NCBI GenBank assembly: GCA_000818095.1 | Contig: CP009416.1 | Location: 2,650,501-2,714,500 of the forward strand | Reading direction: 5' to 3' | DNA from: Jeotgalibacillus malaysiensis | GTDB taxonomy: Bacteria > Bacillota > Bacilli > Bacillales > Jeotgalibacillaceae | DNA: 64,000 nt | Part shown: in pieces, positions 53,169 to 62,152 of the stretch | Layout of the letters: each line of letters opens with the position of its first letter | Numbering within the stretch: the stretch's first letter is position 1 | Notes under the pieces: generated by a model | Told to the model about the DNA's origin: nothing | Databases searched by the model: none | What the model saw: only the letters and a program-made list of their open reading frames with translations | Position numbers and translations under genes: made by a program

Positions 53169-54002
53169 ATGAGTTGCATTAAATGCGGTCATGAGCAATC
53201 AGCAGGAAAATTCTGTGGAAATTGCGGGTCAGAAATGGTAGTTAAGGAGGATTTCGTATCACAAAATCAGCACCAGGCTTCAGCACCGCCTCCACCTTTG
53301 CAGGAACAGGTTCAACAACAGCATCAGGCAGCTGTTGCCAGTGCACCAAATCCCACGATAGAAAAAGCAAAGGCAACCTCAAAAAATTACTGGAATTATT
53401 TTAAACAATACATAAAAAGTCCTTCTCATTCCCTGATTACGGGTGAAGCTGAATTCAAAAATGGAGTAATATCAATTATTTTGTTTTCAATTTTACTGGG
53501 ATCTCTACCATACCTGGTTGCCAGAAGAGCAATGGAATCAACATTCGGTGGCTTTGGTATGAGTGATTATGGCCCTTCATTTTTCGAAATGTTTTTCCAG
53601 AGCTTTATGATTACAGCAGCAATTGTATTTCTTATTATTACTTGTCTATTTTTAATTAATAAAGTGTTTGGACGAGAAGATACTTACAAATCAGTTATGA
53701 CGATTTACGGTTCACACATCTTACTTCCCCTCATTTTTCTTGTAACAGCAGTAGTTACTTTATTAATGAGTATGTACACTCTTTCATCCATCTTAATAAT
53801 TTTATCTTTGGCTACAGCTGTTGGTTCAATACCCCTTTATATCATCAGTTCATTGCTGTCTACTAAATCGAAAACTGCGGATCCACTATATGGCTACATT
53901 GCTTATATTGTACTTGTTTCAATCGCAACTGTTTTATTAGGTACATCCATCGCTGAATCCTCATTTTGGGAAATGATGGATAGCGACTTGTTTTATTTCT
54001 AA
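53169..54002 (+). CDS. Zinc-ribbon multi-pass membrane protein (type A, first copy)
   Basis: 277 residues. The N-terminal zinc ribbon reads CIKCGHEQSAGKFCGNCG (two CxxC pairs, 3-19). A Pro/Gln-rich linker (about 35-60) and a helical stretch (NPTIEKAKATSKNYWNYFKQ, YIKSP) follow, then five or six membrane segments from about 95 onward. Architecture recalls Yip1-like domain proteins with a zinc ribbon common in Bacillales. AAGGAG precedes ATG. First gene of a four-gene block, 27 bp before the TcaA-like gene. The paralogue at 57847 shares the ribbon, the KAKATSKN/KAKETSKG helix and the YIKSP motif. Confidence 0.85.
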   Translation: MSCIKCGHEQSAGKFCGNCGSEMVVKEDFVSQNQHQASAPPPPLQEQVQQQHQAAVASAPNPTIEKAKATSKNYWNYFKQYIKSPSHSLITGEAEFKNGVISIILFSILLGSLPYLVARRAMESTFGGFGMSDYGPSFFEMFFQSFMITAAIVFLIITCLFLINKVFGREDTYKSVMTIYGSHILLPLIFLVTAVVTLLMSMYTLSSILIILSLATAVGSIPLYIISSLLSTKSKTADPLYGYIAYIVLVSIATVLLGTSIAESSFWEMMDSDLFYF

Positions 54003-54029
54003 TTATATTTTTTAAGGAGTGAATCAATA

Positions 54030-55934
54030 TTGAGTAAATTCTGTACAGACTGCGGTCACCCGCAGCAGGCTGATGAGCGATTCTGTCAGCATTGTGGAAC
54101 ACCGGTCAATCAAAAGGCGCAAAAACCGGTTAATCAGCCGATGCAAGAACAACCAGTGCATGCCGAGCAGCCGGTTCAAATGCAGCAGACACCGCCGCCA
54201 GCCCCTCGGAAACCACGGACAAAGAAGCAAAAAGCAGCACTTGCAGCAGGAGCGGTTGTACTCGTTGCTGTTGTCGGCAGTTCTTACTTTGCTTCAAATT
54301 ATTATTCCGCTGCCAGTACGATGGACCGTTTCAAAGAAGCTGTGCAAAACAAGGATGCCGAAGCTCTTACTTCTATGATGGTGCTTGAAAATGGTGTCGA
54401 GGTGGATGAATACCAGGCGGAAGCATTTCTAAGATTACCGCCAGAAAAACTTGCGGAGATTATGACGTTTGAGGAAACGAACGGGTTTTTGTGGTCTACA
54501 AATGAGCCGCTCCTGTCAATTCAGCCGCATGGAAAGGTTGCAGGTGTGATCAACCGACATGCAGTCATTGGGGTTCCGCAGTATGTTGAGCTTTATTTAC
54601 CGACTGAGTCCGAAGTAGAGTATGCATTTTCACTGAATGGCGCTTCTCTTGGGACATCCGGAGCCACTGAATCTGTCAGTGCCGGTCCGTTTTTGGCGGG
54701 GAATTACCTGTTGGATTCTACGTTCAGCAGCGATTATGGTGAGTTGACTGCTTCTGAGGAGCTGACGCTGACTAGTGCTTCACGTGAGTATCAGTCGCAT
54801 TACATAGAGCCTGATATGGATTATGTAATTTTCAGTCTGCCTTATGACGATCCGAACGCAACAAATGTTGTGATTAACGGGCATGAGATCCCTTTTAACG
54901 AGCGCAGCAGTGAAACAGTTAAGGTTGGTCCTCTACCGCTAAATGGATCAGTCAGTGTAAAAGCAGTTGCCACTTATCCATGGGGAACGCTTGAGTCTGA
55001 AGAAATTGCTGTTTCTGAAAGTCTGCAGCCGGTGACGATCTCACATTTAACAGAAGATCAGAGAAGTGAAGTCGGCGAGCTCGCACTTGCTTACGCAGAG
55101 CAGACTGTGGAAGCGAATGCGAATCAGGATGCCTCTTTTATTAAGGATGGAACTGAAGCATTGAAAACAAAGTGGCAGGATAACATTACGGATATGATTG
55201 AGCGAAACCGTATGTATTCCGGTCAGCTGAATGAAATTCAATTAATGACAAGTGCTTCAAGGGTCACTGGCGACGGTGATACCTCAAAGCTTGTGATCCC
55301 TGCTTCCCTCCATTTTTATGAAGCATCTCACCTTGCAGCAGAGCCGAAAGATCCTGAAGAATTTGTGTCTGAAGGGTATTTGACTTTTGCCTACAATGCG
55401 GATGAAGGTACATTTTCTGTAGATGACTATTCTTATAGAGACGAGACGTTTGAAACAGAGCCTGATCTTATACTTGCCGGATCTGAGACTTATCACGAAA
55501 GTATTCCGGTACAAGTTGTGGAAAAAGTTGAAGAGGAAAAAGAGGTTTCTTCAACTGCAACTGACCAGGATATCGAAACGTTTATCGAAAACTTCCGTCA
55601 GGATTACGAGTATGCATTGAACGAAAAGGATTTCTCATTTGTCCAGAGCTACTTCGAATCAGGAAGCGCTATTTACCGTGAGTATGATGAATATATTCAT
55701 AGTTTTGATGATACGTATTATTTCTTTGAATTCCTTGAAGACCGTGTGACTTCTGTCGAACAAACAGGTGAAAATACGTACAAAGTGAACACAGCAGAAC
55801 TATTCGATTTTCATAATCACGTAAATGAAACGTGGCGTTATACAAGAACAAAGAGCTACATTTTAAAAATAAAAGATCAGCAGTTGTATATCGACCGGAT
55901 TGATATGATGACTGATGATATTACAGAAGTCTAG
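54030..55934 (+). CDS. TcaA/YvbJ-like zinc-ribbon membrane protein (type B, first copy)
   Basis: 634 residues. Zinc ribbon FCTDCGHPQQ...FCQHCG (4-22), a Pro/Gln/Lys linker, one membrane anchor (about 69-91, ALAAGAVVLVAVVGSSYF), then a large extracellular part. That part holds TcaA-like modules: a helical first module (about 95-160), Ig-like beta modules with VELYLPTESEVEYAFSLNG and VSAGPFLAGNYLLDSTF, and a C-terminal NTF2-like domain (about 525-634). TcaA of Staphylococcus is an envelope protein affecting glycopeptide response. Start is TTG with AAGGAGTG upstream. Tandem paralogue follows at 55945. Confidence 0.87.
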   Translation: MSKFCTDCGHPQQADERFCQHCGTPVNQKAQKPVNQPMQEQPVHAEQPVQMQQTPPPAPRKPRTKKQKAALAAGAVVLVAVVGSSYFASNYYSAASTMDRFKEAVQNKDAEALTSMMVLENGVEVDEYQAEAFLRLPPEKLAEIMTFEETNGFLWSTNEPLLSIQPHGKVAGVINRHAVIGVPQYVELYLPTESEVEYAFSLNGASLGTSGATESVSAGPFLAGNYLLDSTFSSDYGELTASEELTLTSASREYQSHYIEPDMDYVIFSLPYDDPNATNVVINGHEIPFNERSSETVKVGPLPLNGSVSVKAVATYPWGTLESEEIAVSESLQPVTISHLTEDQRSEVGELALAYAEQTVEANANQDASFIKDGTEALKTKWQDNITDMIERNRMYSGQLNEIQLMTSASRVTGDGDTSKLVIPASLHFYEASHLAAEPKDPEEFVSEGYLTFAYNADEGTFSVDDYSYRDETFETEPDLILAGSETYHESIPVQVVEKVEEEKEVSSTATDQDIETFIENFRQDYEYALNEKDFSFVQSYFESGSAIYREYDEYIHSFDDTYYFFEFLEDRVTSVEQTGENTYKVNTAELFDFHNHVNETWRYTRTKSYILKIKDQQLYIDRIDMMTDDITEV

Positions 55935-55944
55935 GAGGGAAACT

Positions 55945-57765
55945 ATGCAAAAATTTTGCCAGGAATGTGGAGCTAAGGCCGCTTCCGATCAGAAGTTCTG
56001 TCTGTCATGTGGCAAGCCGCTTCAGCAGGATGAACCTGCGACGGCCCCTCCACCACCTCCTCCACCCGCTCCTAAAAGGAAACGGACGAAAAAGGAAAAA
56101 GCAGTGATTGCGTCTGTCCTGACCGTTTTAGTACTTTTGGGCGGAGGCATTTACGGAACAAGCCTGTATTTTTCAGCAGATCAGACAGCTGAACGCTTTA
56201 CCAAGGCTTTTAAAGACGGTGATACAGAAGCTATACAGAAATATGTCCTGCATGAAGACGGCACGGGCATTAATGAGTTTGAAGCAGAAGCTTTAACAGC
56301 GTTAGATGAAGAAACGGTGCTGAGCTCATTTCATGAAGCGACACCTGAAGAAACAAAGCTTTTTACAATCACTGAGCAAAAGCCGCTTTTAGGCGTGATC
56401 AAAAAATATGCGGTTACAGGGGCTGATCAGTATATTGAACTGCCGCTCCCTGCTGAATCGGTTCAGGCAGAGGTTAAGTTAAATGGAAAAGTATTATCAA
56501 AAACAGCTGACAGCGATGTTCTGACTGCCGGTCCGCTGACGCCAGGTGTCTACACAATGACGACCGATTTTTCAAATGACTTTGGCGAACTTTCTGATGA
56601 ACAGAAGCTTACATTGGTAAGTCTCTCAAGAACTGTTCAGGCAGTCGGAACAAAGATTGAGTTTGCAGAAGTGTCATTTAACCTAAAAAATGGCTCCCCT
56701 GCTCATACAAAGTTGTACATTGATGAAAATGAAGTTGCTTTTGGGGAAAACGGGAAAACTGATACAGTCGGTCCGATTCCAATCGGCGGCAGTCTGATGG
56801 CGACTGCTTCAGCAACGTATCCATGGGGTGAATTTTCGTCTGATGAGATGGAGATTTCAGCTGGAGAGAATGAGACTAGTGTTCCTGTAATGTCTGATGA
56901 ACAAGCTAATCAGATACTTGAAACATACCTTCAGTACGGTGATGACTTGCTAAAAGCAATGGCATACCTTGAATCAGACCATTTTACAAATGTGACCGCG
57001 GAGCATCAGAGTGAATTAGATGCAAGGATTTCTGAAATGAAAGAGCAACAAATGATTTATAGTGGTCAAATATTCTCAGCATTGATCTATCCAGATGAAG
57101 CAACAGTAGTTGATGATGCAGGGAAAGTGATGCTTAGTGTACCCACTACACTGATGACGAGCTCAAGTTATGATGATATCAGGTCAGATCCTGTAAATTT
57201 CACCTGTGATTTGATTCTTGAGTATATAGACGAGAGCTTCAAAGTTCAGGAGTGCAGTATGGAAAGAAGCTCTAACTGGCAGGTTCAGCCTTCTGGTTTT
57301 GAAATAGCCGGCACTGAAACGCACTACGAGACAGTGGTCGAATCGCAGCCTGAAGTAGAAGCTACAGATAATACAGGTGGTCTAAGTTTTAACAACGATA
57401 TTCAAAATGAAGTCGAATCATTTATGAAAACTTATAACGAACTTTCAGTAGAAGCTATTAATCAGCAGGACTTTTCAATCATTGCACCATTCACAGATTC
57501 ATCAGGTGCGCGCTATAACGAGCAAAGAGATTATATTGATTATCTTGCTTCTAAAGGAATCACAGAAGAAGTAGAACAAACCAGCCTGATTGACCTTAGC
57601 GTCGTATCAGCGACCGAAGCCATTGTTACTACTGAAGAATGGTTCTATATCTACCAGGATGGGGAAACGAGATTTAACGGATACATAACTGAATCCGTAC
57701 TGAAGATCATTGACGGTCAGTTCAAATTACATGAACTGTTGAAAACAGAATTAATTAGTGAATAA
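55945..57765 (+). CDS. TcaA/YvbJ-like zinc-ribbon membrane protein (type B, second copy)
   Basis: 606 residues, organised like the preceding protein. Ribbon FCQECGAKAASDQKFCLSCG, Pro-rich linker PPPPPPPAPKRKRTKKEK, one membrane anchor (about 51-72), then beta modules with YIELPLPAESVQAEVKLNG, LTAGPLTPGVYTMTTDFSND and ATYPWGEFSSDEMEIS, and a C-terminal NTF2-like part. ATG at 55945 has GGAGGG 5 nt upstream, 10 nt past the first copy's stop, so the two are coupled. Segment ATYPWG occurs in both, marking a tandem duplication that has diverged strongly elsewhere. Confidence 0.87.
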   Translation: MQKFCQECGAKAASDQKFCLSCGKPLQQDEPATAPPPPPPPAPKRKRTKKEKAVIASVLTVLVLLGGGIYGTSLYFSADQTAERFTKAFKDGDTEAIQKYVLHEDGTGINEFEAEALTALDEETVLSSFHEATPEETKLFTITEQKPLLGVIKKYAVTGADQYIELPLPAESVQAEVKLNGKVLSKTADSDVLTAGPLTPGVYTMTTDFSNDFGELSDEQKLTLVSLSRTVQAVGTKIEFAEVSFNLKNGSPAHTKLYIDENEVAFGENGKTDTVGPIPIGGSLMATASATYPWGEFSSDEMEISAGENETSVPVMSDEQANQILETYLQYGDDLLKAMAYLESDHFTNVTAEHQSELDARISEMKEQQMIYSGQIFSALIYPDEATVVDDAGKVMLSVPTTLMTSSSYDDIRSDPVNFTCDLILEYIDESFKVQECSMERSSNWQVQPSGFEIAGTETHYETVVESQPEVEATDNTGGLSFNNDIQNEVESFMKTYNELSVEAINQQDFSIIAPFTDSSGARYNEQRDYIDYLASKGITEEVEQTSLIDLSVVSATEAIVTTEEWFYIYQDGETRFNGYITESVLKIIDGQFKLHELLKTELISE

Positions 57766-57766
57766 C

Positions 57767-57806
57767 TGTTCTGAAGGCAGATGACTCTATATCTGCCTTC
57801 AGAACA
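57767..57806 (+). other. Strong intercistronic hairpin in the zinc-ribbon block
   Basis: Perfect 16-bp stem TGTTCTGAAGGCAGAT (57767-57782) / ATCTGCCTTCAGAACA (57791-57806), 8-nt loop, no T-run. Partial termination or mRNA processing point before the last gene. Confidence 0.7.
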
Positions 57807-57846
57807 ATTCTGATTGAAAAGACAAAATTATTCAGGGAGTGATTAT

Positions 57847-58704
57847 ATGACGTGCACACAGTGCGGACATCAACAGGCACAAGGTAAATTCTGCGGTAAA
57901 TGTGGAGCAGTACTACAAACAACAGAAACAGCATCTACAACAGCTGCAGTAACTCAAACAGCTACAACACAAGCTGCTCCTATACAGACAGCTGCAGTTG
58001 AATCACCATATGTTAATAAAGCAAAAGAAACATCGAAAGGCTTTGTGGAATATATAAAAAAATACATTAAATCTCCCGCTTCTGTGTTACATACAAGTGC
58101 AACTGAATTTAAAAATGGACTCATTCTATTAATCCTTACAACGGTCATTTTAGCATTATCGCTTGCAAGCCTGGTTCATAGCTTTGTTTCTACTTTATTC
58201 GAAGGGCTTAATGAATTCTCAGGATTTTTTGGTGCTGCTGAAACAGGTATATCCAGTCCGTCATTTACGAGCTTTTTATTCCCGGGAATTCTCTATCTCG
58301 CTATACCAGTAGCTCTCATTACAGGACTTTTATTTGCTGCACAGAAAGTTTTCAGTACCGGACGTCCTATCCAGCAGATTGTAGCCTATTATGGAACACT
58401 CTTATTCCCTACCGTGTTTCTGAGCCTTATCAGTTTAGTCCTTGGCTTCCTTAATGCGAATACATACAGTATCGTAGCGCTTGCTGTAGCAATAATATTT
58501 GCTTTAGTCATTACACCAGTCTATCTCACAGCTACCCTGCTAAATAAAAACAGTATGAGAACCGATGGCTATTACGGGACTGCTATTTTTACCATTGTTG
58601 CATTCCTTGTACTTGGGGTTTATGCAAACTATCTAGTGGATTCAGCATTTGGCGGTGTGATGGATCAGATTAATGAGTTGAGGGATTTTGGCGGGTTATT
58701 TTAA
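57847..58704 (+). CDS. Zinc-ribbon multi-pass membrane protein (type A, second copy)
   Basis: 285 residues. Ribbon CTQCGHQQAQGKFCGKCG (3-20), Thr/Ala/Gln-rich linker (about 25-58), helix YVNKAKETSKGFVEYIKKYI and KSP, then five or six membrane segments. Paralogue of the protein at 53169. ATG at 57847 has GGGAGTGA upstream; the 11 residues open before it overlap the hairpin region and are rejected. Last gene of the block. Confidence 0.85.
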   Translation: MTCTQCGHQQAQGKFCGKCGAVLQTTETASTTAAVTQTATTQAAPIQTAAVESPYVNKAKETSKGFVEYIKKYIKSPASVLHTSATEFKNGLILLILTTVILALSLASLVHSFVSTLFEGLNEFSGFFGAAETGISSPSFTSFLFPGILYLAIPVALITGLLFAAQKVFSTGRPIQQIVAYYGTLLFPTVFLSLISLVLGFLNANTYSIVALAVAIIFALVITPVYLTATLLNKNSMRTDGYYGTAIFTIVAFLVLGVYANYLVDSAFGGVMDQINELRDFGGLF

Positions 58705-59059
58705 TAGGCGTTCAAAATCAAATTATCAATAAAAGAACTCATTGAAAAAGGCTATTCACCTGTATTGCAAGAGGATAAATCAATTTTAAAAGGAAACGAT
58801 ATTATATCTAAATCAGTGTAATATTTTGAACATAATATGATTTCAACCGAACTTTTCAAAATTGTATGAAAGTCATATGCCACCTTCAAAGATTCTTGAG
58901 GTGGCTTTTTTATGTTATCAAATTTGAAAGTGACTTTTATGTCCCATCTCTAAACCTCCAATTTTTTCTCTAAACATTCTGTGTCTAAACACTCTCTTCC
59001 GTTTCAAAAAGATCCAATTATACTATAATAGGGTATATAATTTAACTGGAGGAATGAAG
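58705..59059. other. Intergenic region before the CueP-like gene
   Basis: About 355 bp. 58715-58820 holds a start-less open stretch ending IIEKG-like (ELIEKGYSPVLQEDKSILKG...) that may be a gene remnant but has no start or ribosome binding site. A terminator lies at 58879-58910. The rest is A/T-rich leader. Confidence 0.5.
58879..58911 (+). terminator. Terminator after the zinc-ribbon block
   Basis: GCCACCTTCAA / TTGAGGTGGC stem, 6-nt loop, then TTTTTT. Confidence 0.85.
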
Positions 59060-59590
59060 ATGAAATTAAAATCACTTATCAGTCTTTTAATAACTGCAAT
59101 TTTCCTGGTTGCCTGTACTGGTGACAATGAAAATAATTCTCAGACTCAAGAAAGCTCAATTGATATCAAAGCTCTTATCAATGACCTCAGCACCCGTGAA
59201 GTACAGGCAGAGCAGGCATCTATTAATGGTAAACAGTTAACTGTAACTGAAGAAGATGGCAGCGAATCTGTATATGATGTATCGCATGAAGACTTCTTTG
59301 TATCGATTGCTCCTTACGTCAATCAGACTCATCCCTGCACCTACCATAGCCTGACCGGCTGCCAGGGTGAAATGATTGAAGAAACGTTTAAAGTTTATAT
59401 TGAAGATTCTGAAGGAAATGTGGTTATTGATGAAAGTATGACAACATTTGAGAATGGCTTTATTGATCTCTGGCTGCCAAGAAACGACACTTATCAGGTC
59501 GAAATCCAGCATGGAGATAAAACAGTAGAATCTGAAATTTCCACTTATGAAGATGATGCTACATGTATTACTACAATGCAGTTAACATGA
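59060..59590 (+). CDS. CueP-like metal-binding lipoprotein
   Basis: 176 residues. Lipoprotein signal with lipobox LVAC. The domain shows HPCTYHSLTGCQGEM, GFIDLWLPRNDTYQVEI and, near the end, TCITTMQL, all hallmarks of the CueP family, which in Salmonella is a periplasmic copper-binding protein. Three cysteines (two in the CTYHSLTGC segment, one in TC) plus histidines could bind Cu. ATG at 59060 has GGAGG 7 nt upstream; ATG 59054 is too close. Single gene with its own terminator. Metal identity inferred from the family. Confidence 0.83.
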   Translation: MKLKSLISLLITAIFLVACTGDNENNSQTQESSIDIKALINDLSTREVQAEQASINGKQLTVTEEDGSESVYDVSHEDFFVSIAPYVNQTHPCTYHSLTGCQGEMIEETFKVYIEDSEGNVVIDESMTTFENGFIDLWLPRNDTYQVEIQHGDKTVESEISTYEDDATCITTMQLT

Positions 59591-59599
59591 TTTTAATGA

Positions 59600-59632
59600 A
59601 AACCATCAGCGTGAATCGTGCTGGTGGTTTTT
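59600..59632 (+). terminator. Terminator after the CueP-like gene
   Basis: AAACCATCAGC / GCTGGTGGTTT stem, 9-nt loop, TTTT tail. Confidence 0.8.
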
Positions 59633-59773
59633 GTACACCCAATAAGACGTTGCAATTGTCTCAAAATGGTATATATAGCGTATATATCAAACCCCTTCCC
59701 TCTCACCTCTCTAAAACTACTTAGCATACATTTTCATCCATAAGAAATAACATTCGTTCCATCTTTCCCACAA

Positions 59774-59812
59774 TTTACATTCCTGTCATTGAATCTTTAC
59801 AATTTGCTGGTA
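59774..59812 (+). promoter_or_regulatory. Pho-box-like element upstream of alkaline phosphatase
   Basis: TTTACA at 59774-59779 and TTTACA at 59796-59801 are spaced by exactly 22 nt, with GTCATT at the intermediate 11-nt register and CTGGTA one register later. B. subtilis PhoP binds TT(A/T)ACA direct repeats at 11-nt spacing, so phosphate-starvation control is inferred. Confidence 0.55.
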
Positions 59813-59851
59813 ACCTTCTCACCGTAAGCTATTTTGAAGGGAGACAGGAAA

Positions 59852-61183
59852 ATGTTGAAGAAGACAGCTTTACTTGCACTTTCAGGAGGATTAGTATTAT
59901 CAGGAATTGCGATTGGCACGCAGGATAGCGAGACGACTGCATCGGGAAAACCGGATTGGGCCGGTCAGGGAAATGGAAAAGTACATAATGTGATTTATAT
60001 GATTCCGGATGGTTACAATGCATCTTATGCGACGAACTATCGCTGGTTCAAAGGTGAGGAGTCTTCATTCGACCCTTATGTAAAAGGATTAATGCAGACG
60101 TATTCTGCGGATACTGAAGTGACGGACTCTGCAGCTGCGGGTACTGCGATGGCGACTGGCGTGAAGACGAATAACGGGATGGTTGGTGTGACGCCTGATG
60201 GTGAGCAGGTTGATTCGATTTTAGATGCGGCGGAGGAAGCTGGGAAGTCGACTGGCCTTGTGGCAACCTCTACTATTACGCATGCAACGCCGGCTGTATT
60301 TGGATCGAGCGTTGAGTCACGCGGAGACCAGGCGCTAATTGCCCCACAGTATTTTGATAATGGAGTAGATGTTATTCTTGGTGGCGGCCGTGATTACTTC
60401 CTGCCTGAATCTGAAGATGGCAAGCAGCCTGAATTGAATTTAGTGGAATCGGCTCAACAAGATGGGTATGAATATGTGACGGATCTGGACGAACTTACTT
60501 CTGCTAAAAGTGGCAAGCTGCTCGGACTTTTTGCAGACGATGCAATGGCGCCGGAGCTTGAGCGTGGGAAAACAGACCAGCCAAGCCTTGCAGACATGAC
60601 AGGCGCAGCGCTTGATGCTCTTGAGCAGGATAAAGACGGATTTTTCCTGATGGTTGAAGGTTCACAAATCGACTGGGCAGGCCACGCACACGATGCAGCC
60701 TGGGCGATGAATGACACAAAAGCATTCGATGAAGCAGTAGCCGCTGCTATTGAATACGCGAAAAAAGATAAGAATACACTTGTCGTCGTAGCAGGTGACC
60801 ACGAAACTGGCGGTATGTCAGTCGGATCAAATGGAGAATATGATCTGAATATTGACGTCCTTCACGATGTAAAAGCAACTGGCGATACAATGGCTGCAGA
60901 ACTGAATGAAGACCGCTCGAACGCTGGTGAAGTGTTAAAAGAGTACGCGAATATTGAACTGACTGAAGAAGAAGCAGCTGTGATTACAGAAGCAGATGAT
61001 GTAGCAAGTGCAATCAACGAAGTCATCAGCGACCGTGCACTTGTCGGCTGGACGACTTCTGCACATACAGGTACTGATGTGCCGGTGTATGCATATGGTG
61101 CAAAGTCTCATAAGTTTTCGGGTTTGCTAGACAATACGGACTTGCCGAAGTTGATGGGCGAGGCGATGAAGATTGAGTTTTAA
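59852..61183 (+). CDS. Secreted alkaline phosphatase
   Basis: 443 residues of the classic alkaline phosphatase family. Signal-like hydrophobic N-terminus (MLKKTALLALSGGLVLSGIA). Metal and catalytic residues: IPDGYNAS, nucleophile Ser93 in VTDSAAAGTA, THATPA, EGSQIDWAGHAHD, VVAGDHETGG and TSAHTGTDVPVYAYG. ATG at 59852 has GGGAG 8 nt upstream, preferred over TTG 59834. Releases phosphate from extracellular monoesters; works alongside the two surface nucleotidases encoded upstream. Confidence 0.93.
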   Translation: MLKKTALLALSGGLVLSGIAIGTQDSETTASGKPDWAGQGNGKVHNVIYMIPDGYNASYATNYRWFKGEESSFDPYVKGLMQTYSADTEVTDSAAAGTAMATGVKTNNGMVGVTPDGEQVDSILDAAEEAGKSTGLVATSTITHATPAVFGSSVESRGDQALIAPQYFDNGVDVILGGGRDYFLPESEDGKQPELNLVESAQQDGYEYVTDLDELTSAKSGKLLGLFADDAMAPELERGKTDQPSLADMTGAALDALEQDKDGFFLMVEGSQIDWAGHAHDAAWAMNDTKAFDEAVAAAIEYAKKDKNTLVVVAGDHETGGMSVGSNGEYDLNIDVLHDVKATGDTMAAELNEDRSNAGEVLKEYANIELTEEEAAVITEADDVASAINEVISDRALVGWTTSAHTGTDVPVYAYGAKSHKFSGLLDNTDLPKLMGEAMKIEF

Positions 61184-61190
61184 GTACAAC

Positions 61191-61225
61191 AAAAAGTCTG
61201 AGCGCAAAGAGCGCTCAGACTTTTC
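61191..61225. terminator. Bidirectional terminator between phosphatase and lipoprotein genes
   Basis: AAAAGTCTGAGCGC / GCGCTCAGACTTTT, 5-nt loop: T-runs on both strands. Confidence 0.9.
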
Positions 61226-61686
61226 TATTTAATTAGATACTCAATATTAATTTCTTCTACAGCAATGATCACCGGTCGATCATCAATTTCCTGTAAAACC
61301 CATCCCAACGTTTCATCTTCACCTAACTTCACAGCAACCAAGCGCCATTCTGATCTATAGTATTCATTCATTTCCATGATAACCTCAGTTTTCATATAAC
61401 CCTGCTCTATTTCAGTAATATTTAAATTATTCATCCCCCCAACCTCTTCTATCTGCCAGGACAATTCTTCAATCGCTTCATACGGGTCTTCATCATAACT
61501 TTCAAGATACATCAATAGCTGATTGACTGTCTCTGCATCATTATTAAAAACCGCTTCGTATAAAGTCTCAATCACTATTTCAGGCTGAGCATTCCTTGCA
61601 AAAACCTGATCCGTTATAGAACTGAGCCCACCACTACACCCTGCTAACATACTTGCCAATACCATAATCAATACAACCTTTTTCAC
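61225..61686 (-). CDS. Small lipoprotein with NTF2-like domain
   Basis: 153 residues. Lipobox MLAGC (Cys17). The domain begins PEIVIETLYEAVFNNDAETV and ends with strands such as WRLVAVKLGEDETLGWVLQE, the pattern of NTF2-like folds seen also in the lipoprotein at 8033. Function unknown; outer-membrane-face location in the cell wall zone. Single gene on the minus strand. Confidence 0.75.
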   Translation of the reverse strand: MKKVVLIMVLASMLAGCSGGLSSITDQVFARNAQPEIVIETLYEAVFNNDAETVNQLLMYLESYDEDPYEAIEELSWQIEEVGGMNNLNITEIEQGYMKTEVIMEMNEYYRSEWRLVAVKLGEDETLGWVLQEIDDRPVIIAVEEINIEYLIK

Positions 61687-61920
61687 TTAATCGACTCCCC
61701 TTTAAAATGCTTATAAAACTTATTAATCGCTTATTCAAAAGTGAGCGATAGTAAAATATAACCGTGTAAATATAACTATATTTTATTATACACAATTAAA
61801 AGAGAAATTGATTAATATTTTATATTTAATTCCATTTTAAGAGATAAGTTAGATACAGGTCGACGAAGGTTCTTATATTAATATGGAATATTATATATAA
61901 AAATTCACTTCCATGTAGCA

Positions 61921-61961
61921 CAAAAAAATCTCCTCCAATCAAAATATGTACATTGGAGGAG
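61921..61961 (-). terminator. Minus-strand terminator in the galU downstream gap
   Basis: Minus strand CTCCTCCAAT (61961-61952 complement), 12-nt loop, ATTGGAGGAG, then ATTTTTTTG. It ends a transcript coming from galU or from the small frame at 61967. Confidence 0.8.
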
Positions 61962-61966
61962 TGAGT

Positions 61967-62080
61967 CTATTTAACTCGAAGGGGGTTATATTCATTTGGG
62001 TTTGAATACATAATATCTATACCACTAGAATGTTTTACTAAACGACTAAGCGGAAATATGTATGATTTCCAAGTGGTCAT
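61967..62080 (-). CDS. Possible 37-residue protein downstream of galU
   Basis: MTTWKSYIFPLSRLVKHSSG then IDIMYSNPNEYNPLRVK, ending 5 nt before the terminator stem. No good ribosome binding site precedes the ATG and no homologue is recognised. It could be a short gene, or the relic of the C-terminus of a longer gene. Confidence 0.35.
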   Translation of the reverse strand: MTTWKSYIFPLSRLVKHSSGIDIMYSNPNEYNPLRVK

Positions 62081-62152
62081 TTGTTTTATTGAATCGACTT
62101 AGTTTATATCGATATAGCATAAAAGGTTTTGAATTCAATTTTTCAGATCAGG

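Larger units (their letters stand above)
61687..62152. other. Intergenic region between the lipoprotein gene and galU
   Basis: About 465 bp, A/T-rich. It contains a minus-strand terminator at 61921-61961 and a possible 37-codon frame just before it (separate entries). No repeat copies. Confidence 0.6.

Noticed and set aside
58715-58820. Open stretch ELIEKGYSPVLQEDKSILKG after the zinc-ribbon block as a gene
   Set aside because: No start codon or ribosome binding site in frame and a stop directly upstream; at most a remnant.
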